Source: JASGIT01 sp047601665 (GTDB lineage: Bacteria > Pseudomonadota > Gammaproteobacteria > Burkholderiales > Burkholderiaceae_C). Taken from it: a DNA stretch of 64,000 nucleotides. The stretch is taken from positions 744,001 to 808,000 of the forward strand of contig JASGIT010000001.1 in the NCBI GenBank assembly GCA_047601665.1. Direction: 5' to 3'. Positions within the stretch are counted from its first letter, which is position 1. Each line of letters starts with the position of its first letter. The notes beneath the pieces were generated by a model. It was not told the DNA's origin. It searched no databases and worked only from the letters and a program-made list of their open reading frames with translations. The position numbers and the translations under genes are program-made. Positions 1 through 8,718 of this stretch are shown piece after piece.

Positions 1-2175
1 GTTGTAGATGGCCTTTTCGGCGGACAGGTCGCCGCCCAGGTCCTTGTGCATGTCGGCCAGGGTTTCCATGGCCAGGTAGGGGTGCACGGCCTCGGCGCCG
101 TAGCCCGCGAGCACGGCGAAGTGGTGCACCTCGCGCGCGGAGCCGGTCTCGACCACCAGGCCCGCCGTGGTGCGCAGCCCTTCGCGCACCAGGTGCTGGT
201 GGATGGCCGACAGCGCCAGCAGCGCGGGGATGGCGACCTGCGCGCTGCTCACGCCGCGGTCGCTGATGATGAGGATGTTGTGGCCGCTCTTGATCGCGTC
301 CACCGCCTCGGCGCACAGCGACGCGAGCTTGGCCTCCACGCCGTCGCGGCCCCAGTCCAGCGGATAGGTGATGTCCAGCGTGTGGCTCTTGAACTTGCCC
401 TGGGTGAAGGTGCTGATGTCGCGCAGCTTCACCATGTCGTTGAAGTCCAGCACCGGCTGGCTCACCTCCAGGCGCATGGGCGGGTTGACGTGGTTGATGT
501 CCAGCAGGTTGGGCTTGGGGCCGACGAAGCTGACCAGCGACATCACGATGGCCTCGCGGATGGGGTCGATCGGCGGGTTGGTCACCTGCGCGAACAGCTG
601 CTTGAAGTAGTTGTACAGCGGCTTGTTCTTGCCCGAGAGCACGGCCAGCGGGCTGTCGTTGCCCATGGAGCCGATGCCTTCCTCGCCGTTCCTGGCCATG
701 GGGGCCATCAGGAACTTGATGTCTTCCTGCGTGTAGCCGAAGGCCTGCTGGCGGTCCAGCAGCGACACGGCGCTGGCCGGCGCGTCGCCCGCGCCTTCCA
801 CGTCGTCGAGCTTGATGCGCAGGTTCTCGATCCACTGCTTGTAGGGCTTGGTGTTGACGAAGTTGGCCTTGAGCTCGTCGTCCTCGATCAGGCGGCCCTG
901 CTCCAGGTCGATCAGGAACATCTTGCCGGGCTGCAGGCGCCACTTGCGCACGATCTTGTTCTCGGGCACGGGCAGCACGCCCGACTCAGAGCCCATGATG
1001 ACCAGGTTGTCGTCGGTGATGCAGTAGCGCGAGGGGCGCAGGCCGTTGCGGTCCAGCGTGGCGCCGATCTGGCGGCCGTCGGTGAACACGATGGACGCGG
1101 GGCCGTCCCACGGCTCCATCATCGCGGCGTGGTATTCGTAGAACGCGCGGCGGCGCTCGTCCATGGACTCGTGCTGCTCCCAGGGCTCGGGAATCATCAT
1201 CATCACGGCCTGGCTGATCGGGTAGCCGGCCATGGTCAGCAGTTCCAGGCAGTTGTCGAACGTGGCGGTGTCGGACTGGTCGGCGAAGCTGATCGGGTAG
1301 AGCTTGGCGAGGTCCGCGCCCAGCACGGCGGAGGCCATCACGCCCTCGCGCGCCTTCATCCAGTTGTAGTTGCCCTTGACGGTGTTGATCTCGCCGTTGT
1401 GCGCCACGTAGCGGTACGGGTGGGCCAGCGGCCACTCGGGGAAGGTGTTGGTCGAGAAGCGCTGGTGCACCAGGCCCAGGGCGGACACGCAGCGCGGGTC
1501 GGCCAGGTCCTTGTAGTACACGCCCACCTGGTCGGCCAGCAGCAGGCCCTTGTAGACCACGGTGCGGCTGGAGACGGACGGCACGTAGTATTCCTTGCCG
1601 TGCTTGAGCTTGAGCGCCTGGATGTTGGCGCTGGCCGTCTTGCGGATGACGTAGAGCTTGCGCTCCAGCGCGTCCTGCACGATCACGTCGGGGCCGCGGC
1701 CGATGAAGATCTGGCGCAGCACCGGCTCCTTCTCGCGCACGGTGGGCGACATGGGCATGTCGCGGTTCACCGGCACGTCGCGCCAGCCCAGCAGCACCTG
1801 GCCCTCGGCCTTCACGGCGCGCTCCAGTTCCTGCTCGCAGGCCATGCGCGAGGCGTGTTCCTTGGGCAGGAAGATCATGCCCACGCCGTACTCGCCGGGC
1901 GGCGGCAGCGCCACGCCCTGCTTGGCCATCTCTTCGCGGTAGAGCTGGTCGGGAATCTGGATCAGGATGCCCGCGCCGTCGCCCATGAGCTTGTCCGCGC
2001 CCACGGCGCCCCGGTGGTCCAGGTTCTCCAAAATCTTGAGCGCGCCGCGCACGATGTCGTGCCGCTTCTCGCCCTTGATGTGGGCCACGAAGCCGAGGCC
2101 GCAGGCATCGTGCTCGTTGGCGGATGAATACAAACCGTGCTGTTGCAGGTGCTGGATCTCGGCTGCCTTGGTCAT
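1..2175 (-). CDS. gltB: Glutamate synthase (NADPH) large subunit, N-terminal 725 residues (partial)
   Basis: The alpha subunit of glutamate synthase makes two glutamates from glutamine and 2-oxoglutarate in ammonium assimilation. The gene runs off the left edge, so only the first 725 codons are present; the full family is about 1,500 residues. The start at 2175 is preceded by GAGGAG with proper spacing. Residues 21-26 read EHDACG; Cys25 would become the N-terminal nucleophile of the class II glutamine amidotransferase domain after propeptide removal. HNGEINT, further along in the amidotransferase domain, and the following central domain are also clear. The partner gltD is expected to lie outside the window. 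No other role is plausible. Confidence 0.97.
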   Translation of the reverse strand, partial: MTKAAEIQHLQQHGLYSSANEHDACGLGFVAHIKGEKRHDIVRGALKILENLDHRGAVGADKLMGDGAGILIQIPDQLYREEMAKQGVALPPPGEYGVGMIFLPKEHASRMACEQELERAVKAEGQVLLGWRDVPVNRDMPMSPTVREKEPVLRQIFIGRGPDVIVQDALERKLYVIRKTASANIQALKLKHGKEYYVPSVSSRTVVYKGLLLADQVGVYYKDLADPRCVSALGLVHQRFSTNTFPEWPLAHPYRYVAHNGEINTVKGNYNWMKAREGVMASAVLGADLAKLYPISFADQSDTATFDNCLELLTMAGYPISQAVMMMIPEPWEQHESMDERRRAFYEYHAAMMEPWDGPASIVFTDGRQIGATLDRNGLRPSRYCITDDNLVIMGSESGVLPVPENKIVRKWRLQPGKMFLIDLEQGRLIEDDELKANFVNTKPYKQWIENLRIKLDDVEGAGDAPASAVSLLDRQQAFGYTQEDIKFLMAPMARNGEEGIGSMGNDSPLAVLSGKNKPLYNYFKQLFAQVTNPPIDPIREAIVMSLVSFVGPKPNLLDINHVNPPMRLEVSQPVLDFNDMVKLRDISTFTQGKFKSHTLDITYPLDWGRDGVEAKLASLCAEAVDAIKSGHNILIISDRGVSSAQVAIPALLALSAIHQHLVREGLRTTAGLVVETGSAREVHHFAVLAGYGAEAVHPYLAMETLADMHKDLGGDLSAEKAIYN

Positions 2176-2253
2176 GGCGCACTCCTCAAACTTGTCTGTT
2201 TCGCGGGGATGGTGAATTTAGTGCATCGCAGCATTTTCAGCAAGCACAATAAA

Positions 2254-2268
2254 TGGGGTCAGATTCCA
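2254..2268. repeat. REP-like element, 3' side of the RAYT gene
   Basis: The sequence TGGGGTCAGATTCCA is an inverted, near-identical copy of TGGAATCCGACCCC at 3073-3086 on the other side of the transposase gene. The surrounding stretch, 2240-2320, is unusually AT-rich for this genome and also holds GGGGACGAAT at about 2302. Such flanking inverted elements are typical of REP-associated tyrosine transposases. The substrate role is an inference. Confidence 0.55.
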
Positions 2269-2320
2269 ATTTATCTCCTTGATTTTTTATCTTCTTTTTA
2301 TTGGGGACGAATCAAAATTC

Positions 2321-2364
2321 ATAGCTGCCAGCGCTGGATGGATAAGCGCTGTGCGCCAATTTGG
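2321..2364 (+). repeat. Dispersed palindromic repeat, copy A
   Basis: This is a copy of the window-wide repeat (ATAGCTGCCAGCGCT ... AAGCGCTG). It lies between the gltB 5' region and the stop codon of the RAYT gene. The right arm is degenerate (AAGCGCTGTGCGCC instead of AAGCGCTGGAGGCC). Confidence 0.75.
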
Positions 2365-2366
2365 TG

Positions 2367-3059
2367 CTAATCGCGCACCACGGGTGGGCGCCCGGCGCGC
2401 GCCTTGGTCACGCGGCGGCTGGTGCATTCCTGCAACGCGGCGATGAATTCCGGCTCGCCCAGCGCCCAGCCGGTCAGCACGGACTGGGTGATGTCCGCCT
2501 GCTCCTTCGCGCCCAGGCCCGCTGCGACCCGCGCGGCGTAGGCGGCCTCGCGCGCGAACGGCGTGTTGCCCAGCGCCCAGTACAGCGCGTGCGGCGTGAC
2601 CAGCTTGTCGGTGCGCTGGCCCAGGCAGTGGGCGTGGCTGCTCCAGCGGTAGTCGGCGGCCTGCGCCGCCACGCCCGCGCGTACCGGGTTGAGGTCGATG
2701 TAGGCCATGCACGCGAGCAGGTGGCGCTCGGGCTGCACGACGGTGGAACGGTAGCGCCCCTCCCACAGCGTGCCGGTGCGCGCATGGCGGCGGTTGAAGT
2801 AGCGCACGTAGCTGCGCCCCACGGCCTGCATCATGAGCGGCAAGCCGTCCGCCGTCTGCGGCGTGGCGAGCAGGTGGAAGTGGTTGTCCATGAGCACGTA
2901 GGCATGGACGGCCACTTGCATTTTCTGTGCCTGCTCGGTCAGCAGGGCCAGCATGGTCTCGAAGTCCGCCGCGTCGATGAAGATCGGCTGGCGGTTGTTG
3001 CCGCGCTGGAGGACGTGGTGCACGAAGCCGGGGGCCGTGAGGCGGGGAAGGCGGGCCAT
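2367..3059 (-). CDS. REP-associated tyrosine transposase (RAYT, IS200/IS605 Y1 superfamily)
   Basis: This is a 230-residue single-strand DNA transposase of the Y1 HUH type. The start was placed at 3059 because the product then begins MARLPRL, the usual RAYT N-terminus; the frame stays open upstream. The HUH metal motif is visible as NHFHLL near residue 83, and the catalytic Tyr region follows as SYVRYFNRRH, then TGTLWEGRY and a YIDLNPVRAG segment, all RAYT hallmarks. It is a lone gene with inverted REP-like sequences on both sides (2254-2268 and 3061-3086), so it resembles a domesticated REP mobilizer and not a full insertion sequence. No accessory tnpB is present. Activity on the flanking elements is inferred. 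Confidence 0.93.
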   Translation of the reverse strand: MARLPRLTAPGFVHHVLQRGNNRQPIFIDAADFETMLALLTEQAQKMQVAVHAYVLMDNHFHLLATPQTADGLPLMMQAVGRSYVRYFNRRHARTGTLWEGRYRSTVVQPERHLLACMAYIDLNPVRAGVAAQAADYRWSSHAHCLGQRTDKLVTPHALYWALGNTPFAREAAYAARVAAGLGAKEQADITQSVLTGWALGEPEFIAALQECTSRRVTKARAGRPPVVRD

Positions 3060-3060
3060 G

Positions 3061-3086
3061 GGGGTCGAAAAATGGAATCCGACCCC
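3061..3086. repeat. REP-like hairpin upstream of the RAYT gene
   Basis: GGGGTCG (3061-3067) pairs with CGACCCC (3080-3086) across a 12-nt loop, directly before the RAYT start codon. The right arm, with TGGAATC, is the inverted partner of 2254-2268. It could be both a transposase recognition element and a block on translation. Confidence 0.55.
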
Positions 3087-3246
3087 GATTATCAATCCAG
3101 AGATGCCCCCGAAAATTTGGCCACGCGCGGCCAGCGCCCGGGCAAGTCCGCCTGGAAAGACCCCTGGCATGGATTTCCCCGCCATGCAGCCCGCCGTGCG
3201 GCACGGGTGCTAGAGTGATTCGCCCCCCCGAGAAGGAGACACCCCC

Positions 3247-3837
3247 GTGACCACCGTGACCGCACAACGCGCCCAGTCCGTCGCCGCCGCCATCGCGCGG
3301 ATGAAAGCCGCCCTGGGCGCGGGCGAGCCCACGCGCCCCGCCCTCGCCGCCGTGCTCAAGACGCTCGAAGGCATTGCCGCCCGGCGCGGGCTCTGGCAGG
3401 CCGCCGACTACCCCCCGCCCGGGCCCGGCGAACACCAGGCCCGCTACCTGATCGCCGAAGACCCCGACCAGAGCTACGCGCTGTACCTCAACGTGATGCG
3501 CCCCGGCAAGAAGGTGGTGCCGCACAACCACACCACCTGGGCCTGCATCGCCGCCGTGGAGGGCACCGAGGTGAACCGCGTGTACGAGCGCACGGACGAC
3601 AGATCACAACCCGGCGTGGGCATCCTGCGCGAGACGGGCCGCGTGCGGGTCGAACCCGGCCACGGCATCGCGCTGATGCCCGAGGACATCCACTCCGTGC
3701 AGATCGAGGGCGAGCAGGTCATCCGCCACCTGCACATGTACGGCCGCGCGCTCGAAACGCTGAGCCAGCGCACCAGCTACGACCTGGAAAAGGGCACCTG
3801 CCAGACCATGGACATCGGCGTCAAGACCCGCAGATGA
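3247..3837 (+). CDS. Cupin-fold cysteine dioxygenase-like protein
   Basis: A 196-residue single-domain cupin similar to thiol dioxygenases (cysteine or 3-mercaptopropionate dioxygenase family). Candidate iron ligands are His93 and His95 (PHNHTTW) and His149 (EDIHSV), the usual two-plus-one arrangement. The protein would oxidise a small thiol to a sulfinate in the cytoplasm. The start is GTG, well supported by AGAAGGAG seven bases upstream; no ATG fits. It stands alone, convergent with the LysR gene 51 bp downstream. The substrate cannot be read from the sequence. Other cupin dioxygenases remain possible, but the length and ligand spacing fit the cysteine dioxygenase family. Confidence 0.75.
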   Translation: MTTVTAQRAQSVAAAIARMKAALGAGEPTRPALAAVLKTLEGIAARRGLWQAADYPPPGPGEHQARYLIAEDPDQSYALYLNVMRPGKKVVPHNHTTWACIAAVEGTEVNRVYERTDDRSQPGVGILRETGRVRVEPGHGIALMPEDIHSVQIEGEQVIRHLHMYGRALETLSQRTSYDLEKGTCQTMDIGVKTRR

Positions 3838-3888
3838 AGCCCTGGCGGCCACGTGCTGCCGTCCGACGGAGCGGCCCGTAGTGCGCCT

Positions 3889-4776
3889 TCACCCGGCCAC
3901 CGCGCTGACACAGCGCGCATACGCCGCGGCCGCCGCCGACGGCGTGTGCCCCGCGCGCGTGATGATGCCGTAATGGGTGTGCATGGCCTCCAGCCCCTGG
4001 ATGCGCAGCGCCACCAGCGGCCGCGTGTCGCGCTCGAAGGCCCTTGCGTTGGGGGCGAGGATGGCCGCATCCGCCGACAGCGCGATCTGCCGCAGGGCAG
4101 CGGGGTCGTCGCAGGCCACGCTGAACAGATCCGGCCCCGCCTTGGCATCGAAGAACTGCGCCGCGTCCAGCGGCAGGCTCGGCCCGCCCACGGGGTAGGC
4201 GCGCAACTGCGCGAACGTGACCGCACCGCCCTCCGCCAACGCCGCCAGCGGGTGCCCGGCGCGCACGAAGAAGTCCACGGGCGCTGTGGGCAGCAGGGTG
4301 ATGGCGAGCAGCGACTGCTGCACGCAGTCGCGCGTGTCGGCCACGAACAGGTCGAGTTCGCACCGTTGCAACCGCTCGCACAGCGTGGCGGCGTCGGCCA
4401 TCTCCGCGTGCACGGTGATCTTCGGGTGGCGGCGCAGCAGTTCGGCCAGCGCCGTGCGGCCCAACATGCCCGCCGCGAACGGCCCCAGGCCCACGCGCAG
4501 GCTGCCCGCCTCCAGCCCCTGCAGTTGCTGCACTTCTTCGCGCAGGCTCTGCGCATCGGCCAGCAGGGCGCGGGCGCGGGCCAGCGCCCTGTCGCCCGCC
4601 TGGGTGAAGTGCGCGGCCCCGTAGGCGCGGTCCACCAGGCGGGCATCCAGGGCCTGCTCCAGCGCCTCGATGCTGCGCGAGAACGCGGGTTGCGAAAGGT
4701 GCACCGCCTGGGCGGCGCGCACAAAGCTGCCGTGCTCGGCCAGGGCCACCAGGTGCTGTAGCTGCTTCAGGCGCAT
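3889..4776 (-). CDS. LysR-family transcriptional regulator
   Basis: A 295-residue LysR-type regulator. The start at 4776 gives MRLKQLQHLVALAEHGS, the standard winged-helix N-terminus, with the recognition-helix region AAQAVHLSQPAFSRSI at about residues 22-37. The remainder is the two-lobed effector-binding domain. It is divergent from the alkyl sulfatase gene with 106 bp between the starts, so the shared intergenic region is the likely operator and the sulfatase the likely target. No T-N11-A site stood out clearly. The effector is unknown; an alkyl alcohol or sulfate status is possible but unproven. Confidence 0.92.
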   Translation of the reverse strand: MRLKQLQHLVALAEHGSFVRAAQAVHLSQPAFSRSIEALEQALDARLVDRAYGAAHFTQAGDRALARARALLADAQSLREEVQQLQGLEAGSLRVGLGPFAAGMLGRTALAELLRRHPKITVHAEMADAATLCERLQRCELDLFVADTRDCVQQSLLAITLLPTAPVDFFVRAGHPLAALAEGGAVTFAQLRAYPVGGPSLPLDAAQFFDAKAGPDLFSVACDDPAALRQIALSADAAILAPNARAFERDTRPLVALRIQGLEAMHTHYGIITRAGHTPSAAAAAYARCVSAVAG

Positions 4777-4882
4777 ATTGCAGAAAAGGTAAATTTGCTG
4801 AACGTATTTTGCATTGGACCCGGCTGGAGACCTCACGCAAGAATCAGCGGCTTTTCACCAGTCCACAACCGGAGACAACACC

Positions 4883-6949
4883 ATGACACCACACTCCCTG
4901 CGTGCGCTCTCGCTCGCCCTGGCCGCCGCCCTGCCCCTGCTGGCGACGGCCCAATCGGCTCCACCCCCGACCCAGGCCCCGGCGGTGGATAGCAGGGCCG
5001 CGCTGGCCGCCGCATCCACCCAGCCTTCCGTCGCCAACCCCGCGACCGAGGCCACCGTGCAGGCCAACGCCGCGTGGCTGAACAAGCTGAACTTCGCCGA
5101 CCAGCAGGACTTCGAGGACGCCGCGCGCGGCCTGGTCGCGCGCTTCAGCCAGGCCGACGTGCGCAACGCCGCCGGCCGCGTGGTCTGGAACTTCAATGCC
5201 TACGCCTTCGAGAAAGACGCCACCGCCCCCGCCACCGTCAACCCCAGCCTGTGGCGCATCGCCCGGCTGAACAACGAAGCCGGCCTGTTCAAGGTGACCG
5301 ACCGCGTGTACCAGGTGCGCGGCGCCGACCTGTCGAACATGAACATCATCGAGGGCGACACGGGCCTGATCATCATGGACCCGCTGATCACCGCCGAGCC
5401 CGCCCGCGCCGCGCTCGACCTGTACTACGCCCACCGCCCGAGGAAGCCCGTGGTGGCCGTGATCTACACGCACAGCCACGTGGACCACTTCGGCGGCGTG
5501 AAGGGCGTGGTGGACGAGGCCGACGTCAAGGCGGGCAAGGTCAAGATCTACGCCCCCCAGGGCTTCATGGAAGAGGCCGTGAGCGAGAACGTGCTGGCCG
5601 GCACCGCCATGAGCCGCCGCGCGCAGTACATGTATGGCGGCCTGCTGCCCAAGAGCGCCACGGGCCAGGTGGACGCCGGCCTGGGCAAGGGCACGTCGCT
5701 GGGTACCGTGACCTTGATTCCGCCCACGGACCTGATCAGCAAGGCCTTCGAGACGCGCCGCATCGACGGCATCGACATCGAGTTCCAGCTCACGCCCGGC
5801 ACCGAGGCCCCGGCGGAGATGAACCTCTACTTCCCGCAGTTCAAGATGCTGTGCGCCGCCGAGAACGCCACGCACACGCAGCACAACCTCCTGACCCTGC
5901 GCGGCGCGCTGGTGCGCGACCCCAAGGCGTGGTCGTACTACCTGAACCAGACGCTGGCGCGCTACGGCGACCGCAGCGACATCCTGATCGCCCAGCACCA
6001 CTGGCCCACCTGGGGCAAGGAGCGCATCAATACCCTGCTGGCCGACCAGCGCGACATGTACCAGTGGCTGAACGACCAGACGCTGCGCCTGATCAACCAG
6101 GGCTACACGCCGGTGGACATTGCCGACAAGCTCAAGACCCTGCCCGGGCCGCTGGCGCAGAAGTGGTACACGCGCGACTACTACGGCTCCGTCAGCCACA
6201 ACGTGCGCGCCATCTACCAGCGCTTCATGGGCTTCTACGACAGCAACCCGGCGCACCTGAACCCGCTGCCGCCGGTGGAAACCGCCCAGCGCACCGTCGA
6301 GTGGATGGGCGGCGCCGACGCCGTGCTCGCCAAGGCCCGCGACGCCTATGCCAAGGGCGAATACCGCTGGGTGGCGCAGGTCGTGAACGAGGTGGTGTTC
6401 GCCCAGCCCGACAACAAAGCCGCGCGCGAATTGCAGGCCAGCGCGCTGGAGCAACTGGGCTACCAGAGCGAAAACTCCACCTGGCGCAACGAATACCTGA
6501 CCGGCGCCCAGGAACTGCGCCGCGGCGTCTTCAAGCTGCCGCCGAGCGCGGGCTCGCCCGACGTGGTGCGCGCCCTCACGGTGCCGCAGTTCTTCGACTT
6601 CCTGGGTGTGCGCCTGAACGGCGACAAGGCCGCCGGCAAGAACCTGGCGCTCAACTGGCGCTTCACCGACCTGAACCAGCAATACGCCATGACGCTGCGC
6701 AACAGCGCCCTGACCTACCTGGAAGGCACGCAGTTCGCCCAGCCCAACGCCACCATCACGCTGACCAAGGCGACGCTGGACCGCATCACCCTGCGCCAGA
6801 CCACCATGGAAGCCGCGCTGAAGGACGGCAGCGCCAAGCTCGAAGGCGATGCCGCGGCCTTCGGCGCGCTGTTCGGCATGTTGGACGAATTCGACGGCTC
6901 GTTCGACATCGTGACGCCGCGCGGCATGAACAATGCCGCCAAGCCATGA
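4883..6949 (+). CDS. Secreted alkyl sulfatase (SdsA1/YjcS-type metallo-beta-lactamase fold)
   Basis: An enzyme of 688 residues that hydrolyses primary alkyl sulfates such as dodecyl sulfate to alcohol plus sulfate. An N-terminal signal peptide (hydrophobic stretch followed by LLATAQS near residue 20) predicts export to the periplasm. The metallo-beta-lactamase core shows THSHVDHFGG (zinc ligands) and AENATHTQHNLL, with a dimerisation region and a C-terminal SCP2-like domain that binds the alkyl chain. The start at 4883 has GGAGA upstream; an earlier in-frame ATG at 4814 would hide the signal peptide. A LysR gene is divergent. A long inverted repeat follows the stop. Confidence 0.93.
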   Translation: MTPHSLRALSLALAAALPLLATAQSAPPPTQAPAVDSRAALAAASTQPSVANPATEATVQANAAWLNKLNFADQQDFEDAARGLVARFSQADVRNAAGRVVWNFNAYAFEKDATAPATVNPSLWRIARLNNEAGLFKVTDRVYQVRGADLSNMNIIEGDTGLIIMDPLITAEPARAALDLYYAHRPRKPVVAVIYTHSHVDHFGGVKGVVDEADVKAGKVKIYAPQGFMEEAVSENVLAGTAMSRRAQYMYGGLLPKSATGQVDAGLGKGTSLGTVTLIPPTDLISKAFETRRIDGIDIEFQLTPGTEAPAEMNLYFPQFKMLCAAENATHTQHNLLTLRGALVRDPKAWSYYLNQTLARYGDRSDILIAQHHWPTWGKERINTLLADQRDMYQWLNDQTLRLINQGYTPVDIADKLKTLPGPLAQKWYTRDYYGSVSHNVRAIYQRFMGFYDSNPAHLNPLPPVETAQRTVEWMGGADAVLAKARDAYAKGEYRWVAQVVNEVVFAQPDNKAARELQASALEQLGYQSENSTWRNEYLTGAQELRRGVFKLPPSAGSPDVVRALTVPQFFDFLGVRLNGDKAAGKNLALNWRFTDLNQQYAMTLRNSALTYLEGTQFAQPNATITLTKATLDRITLRQTTMEAALKDGSAKLEGDAAAFGALFGMLDEFDGSFDIVTPRGMNNAAKP

Positions 6950-6969
6950 GACCCGCTCCTGAATAAAGA

Positions 6970-7050
6970 GCAGCCAGCGCTTGATGCATGAAGGTTTCAT
7001 GCACTTTATTGCCTGAAATCCTTGTATACCAAGCGCTGGCAGCTCTTGTT
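6970..7050. repeat. Dispersed repeat, split copy B, forming a long nested inverted repeat
   Basis: The two arms AGCCAGCGCTTG (from 6972) and CAAGCGCTGGC (to 7040) belong to the dispersed repeat but are separated by about 45 bp instead of 7. Inside lies a second perfect palindrome, TGCATGAA-GGT-TTCATGCA (6985-7003). It sits 20 bp after the alkyl sulfatase stop codon and probably acts as a 3' mRNA end structure. The rest of the 263-bp gap up to mmsA shows no other clear feature. Confidence 0.65.
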
Positions 7051-7212
7051 TTTGTAGTGCCCCACGGTGAACCGCGCCATTGGCATGGGTGCTGGATTAG
7101 GATGCCCTGCACGCATCGACGCGGTAAAAAGCGTGTTCGCGCCCGCGTGCAGGCCGCGTTCAACCCCCTGGCCCAGCCGGTCTGCACGGGCCAAGAAACA
7201 AAGGAGACCACC

Positions 7213-8718
7213 GTGAGCACACCCGCAACCATCCACCATTTCATCGGCGGCAAGCCCTACCCTTCCCAGTCCACCGAGTGGCGCGACGTGACCAACCCCG
7301 CCACGCAGGAAGTCGTGGCGCGCGTGCCCTTCGCCACGCGCGCGGAGGCCGAACTGGCCGTCGCCACTGCTGCGGCCGCCTTCCCGGCCTGGCGCGGCAC
7401 CTCGCTGTCCGCGCGGATGCGCATCATGCTGAAGCTGCAGCACCTGATCCGCGAGAACACGGCGGAGCTCGCCGAACTCATCTCGCGCGAGCACGGCAAG
7501 ACCGTGCCCGACGCCGAGGGCGAGGTGGGCCGTGGCCTGGAAGTGGTGGAGCACGCCTGCGCCATCACCACGCTGCAACTGGGCGAAATCGCCGAGAACG
7601 CCGCCGCCGGCGTGGACGTGTACAACCTGCTGCAGCCGCTGGGCGTGGGCGCGGGCATCACGGCGTTCAACTTCCCCATCATGCTGCCGTGCTTCATGTT
7701 CCCCATGGCCATCGCCTGCGGCAACACCTTCGTGCTCAAGCCCTCGGAGCAGGACCCGAGCTCCACCATGCGCCTGGTCGAACTGGCGCACGAGGCGGGC
7801 GTGCCGCCGGGCGTGCTCAACGTGGTCCACGGCGGGGCGGAGGTGGCCAACCTGCTGTGCGACCACCCCGACATCAAGGCGCTGTCGTTCATCGGCTCCA
7901 CCCACGTGGGCACGCATGTCTACCGCCGCGCGAGCGAGGCGGGCAAGCGCGTGCAGTCCATGATGGGCGCCAAGAACCACTGCGTGGTGATGCCCGACGC
8001 GCCCAAGGAGCACGCACTGAACAACCTGCTCGGCTCGGCCTTCGGCGCCGCGGGCCAGCGCTGCATGGCCAACTCGGTGGCCGTGTTCGTGGGCGCGGCG
8101 CGCGACTGGCTGCCCGAACTGGTCGCCAAGGCCCAGGCCATGAAGGTGGGCCCCGGCTCCGACCGCAGCGCCGACCTGGGGCCGCTGGTGAACCCGCGCG
8201 CCAAGCAGCGCGCCGTGGACCTCATCGCCTCCGGCGTGGCGCAGGGCGCCCGGCTGCTGCTCGACGGCCGCGGCTGCGTGGTGCCCGGCTACGAGCAGGG
8301 CAACTTCGTCGGCCCCACGGTCTTCGCCGACGTGACCGAGCAAATGGACATCTACCGGCAGGAAATCTTCGGCCCCGTGCTCAGCGTGGCCTGCGTGGAC
8401 ACGCTGGAAGACGCCATCGCCTTCATCAACCGCAACCCCAACGGCAACGGCACGTCCATCTTCACCAGCAGCGGCTGGGCGGCGCGCAAGTTCCAGCACG
8501 ACATCAACGTGGGCCAGGTCGGCATCAACGTGCCGATCCCCGTGCCCGTGGCCTACTTCAGCTTCACCGGCTCGCGCGCCTCCAAGCTGGGCGACCTGGG
8601 CCCCAACGGCAAGCAGGCCGTGCAGTTCTGGACGCAGACCAAGACGGTGACGGCGCGCTGGTACGAAGACCACGGCAGCACCAGCGATGGGGTGAACACC
8701 ACCATCAGCATGAAATAA
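7213..8718 (+). CDS. mmsA: CoA-acylating methylmalonate-semialdehyde dehydrogenase
   Basis: A 501-residue enzyme converting methylmalonate semialdehyde (or malonate semialdehyde) with NAD+ and CoA to propionyl-CoA (or acetyl-CoA), in valine, inositol or beta-alanine catabolism. The start is GTG at 7213, supported by AAGGAGA seven bases upstream; the frame is open further upstream but lacks family homology. The aldehyde dehydrogenase fold shows GITAFNFPIMLP near residue 154, FIGSTHVGTHVY, and the catalytic Cys284 in GAAGQRCMA. The C-terminal region with FTGSRASKLGDLGPNGKQAVQFWTQ is family-specific. Its stop codon is directly followed by that of the convergent methyltransferase gene, with no space for a terminator. 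No mmsB neighbour is present. Confidence 0.95.
   Translation: MSTPATIHHFIGGKPYPSQSTEWRDVTNPATQEVVARVPFATRAEAELAVATAAAAFPAWRGTSLSARMRIMLKLQHLIRENTAELAELISREHGKTVPDAEGEVGRGLEVVEHACAITTLQLGEIAENAAAGVDVYNLLQPLGVGAGITAFNFPIMLPCFMFPMAIACGNTFVLKPSEQDPSSTMRLVELAHEAGVPPGVLNVVHGGAEVANLLCDHPDIKALSFIGSTHVGTHVYRRASEAGKRVQSMMGAKNHCVVMPDAPKEHALNNLLGSAFGAAGQRCMANSVAVFVGAARDWLPELVAKAQAMKVGPGSDRSADLGPLVNPRAKQRAVDLIASGVAQGARLLLDGRGCVVPGYEQGNFVGPTVFADVTEQMDIYRQEIFGPVLSVACVDTLEDAIAFINRNPNGNGTSIFTSSGWAARKFQHDINVGQVGINVPIPVPVAYFSFTGSRASKLGDLGPNGKQAVQFWTQTKTVTARWYEDHGSTSDGVNTTISMK

Noticed and set aside
46..2127. Very long open frame on the plus strand opposite gltB
   Set aside because: It is the GC-rich antisense shadow of gltB: low-complexity H/V/A/G/R composition, no family motifs.
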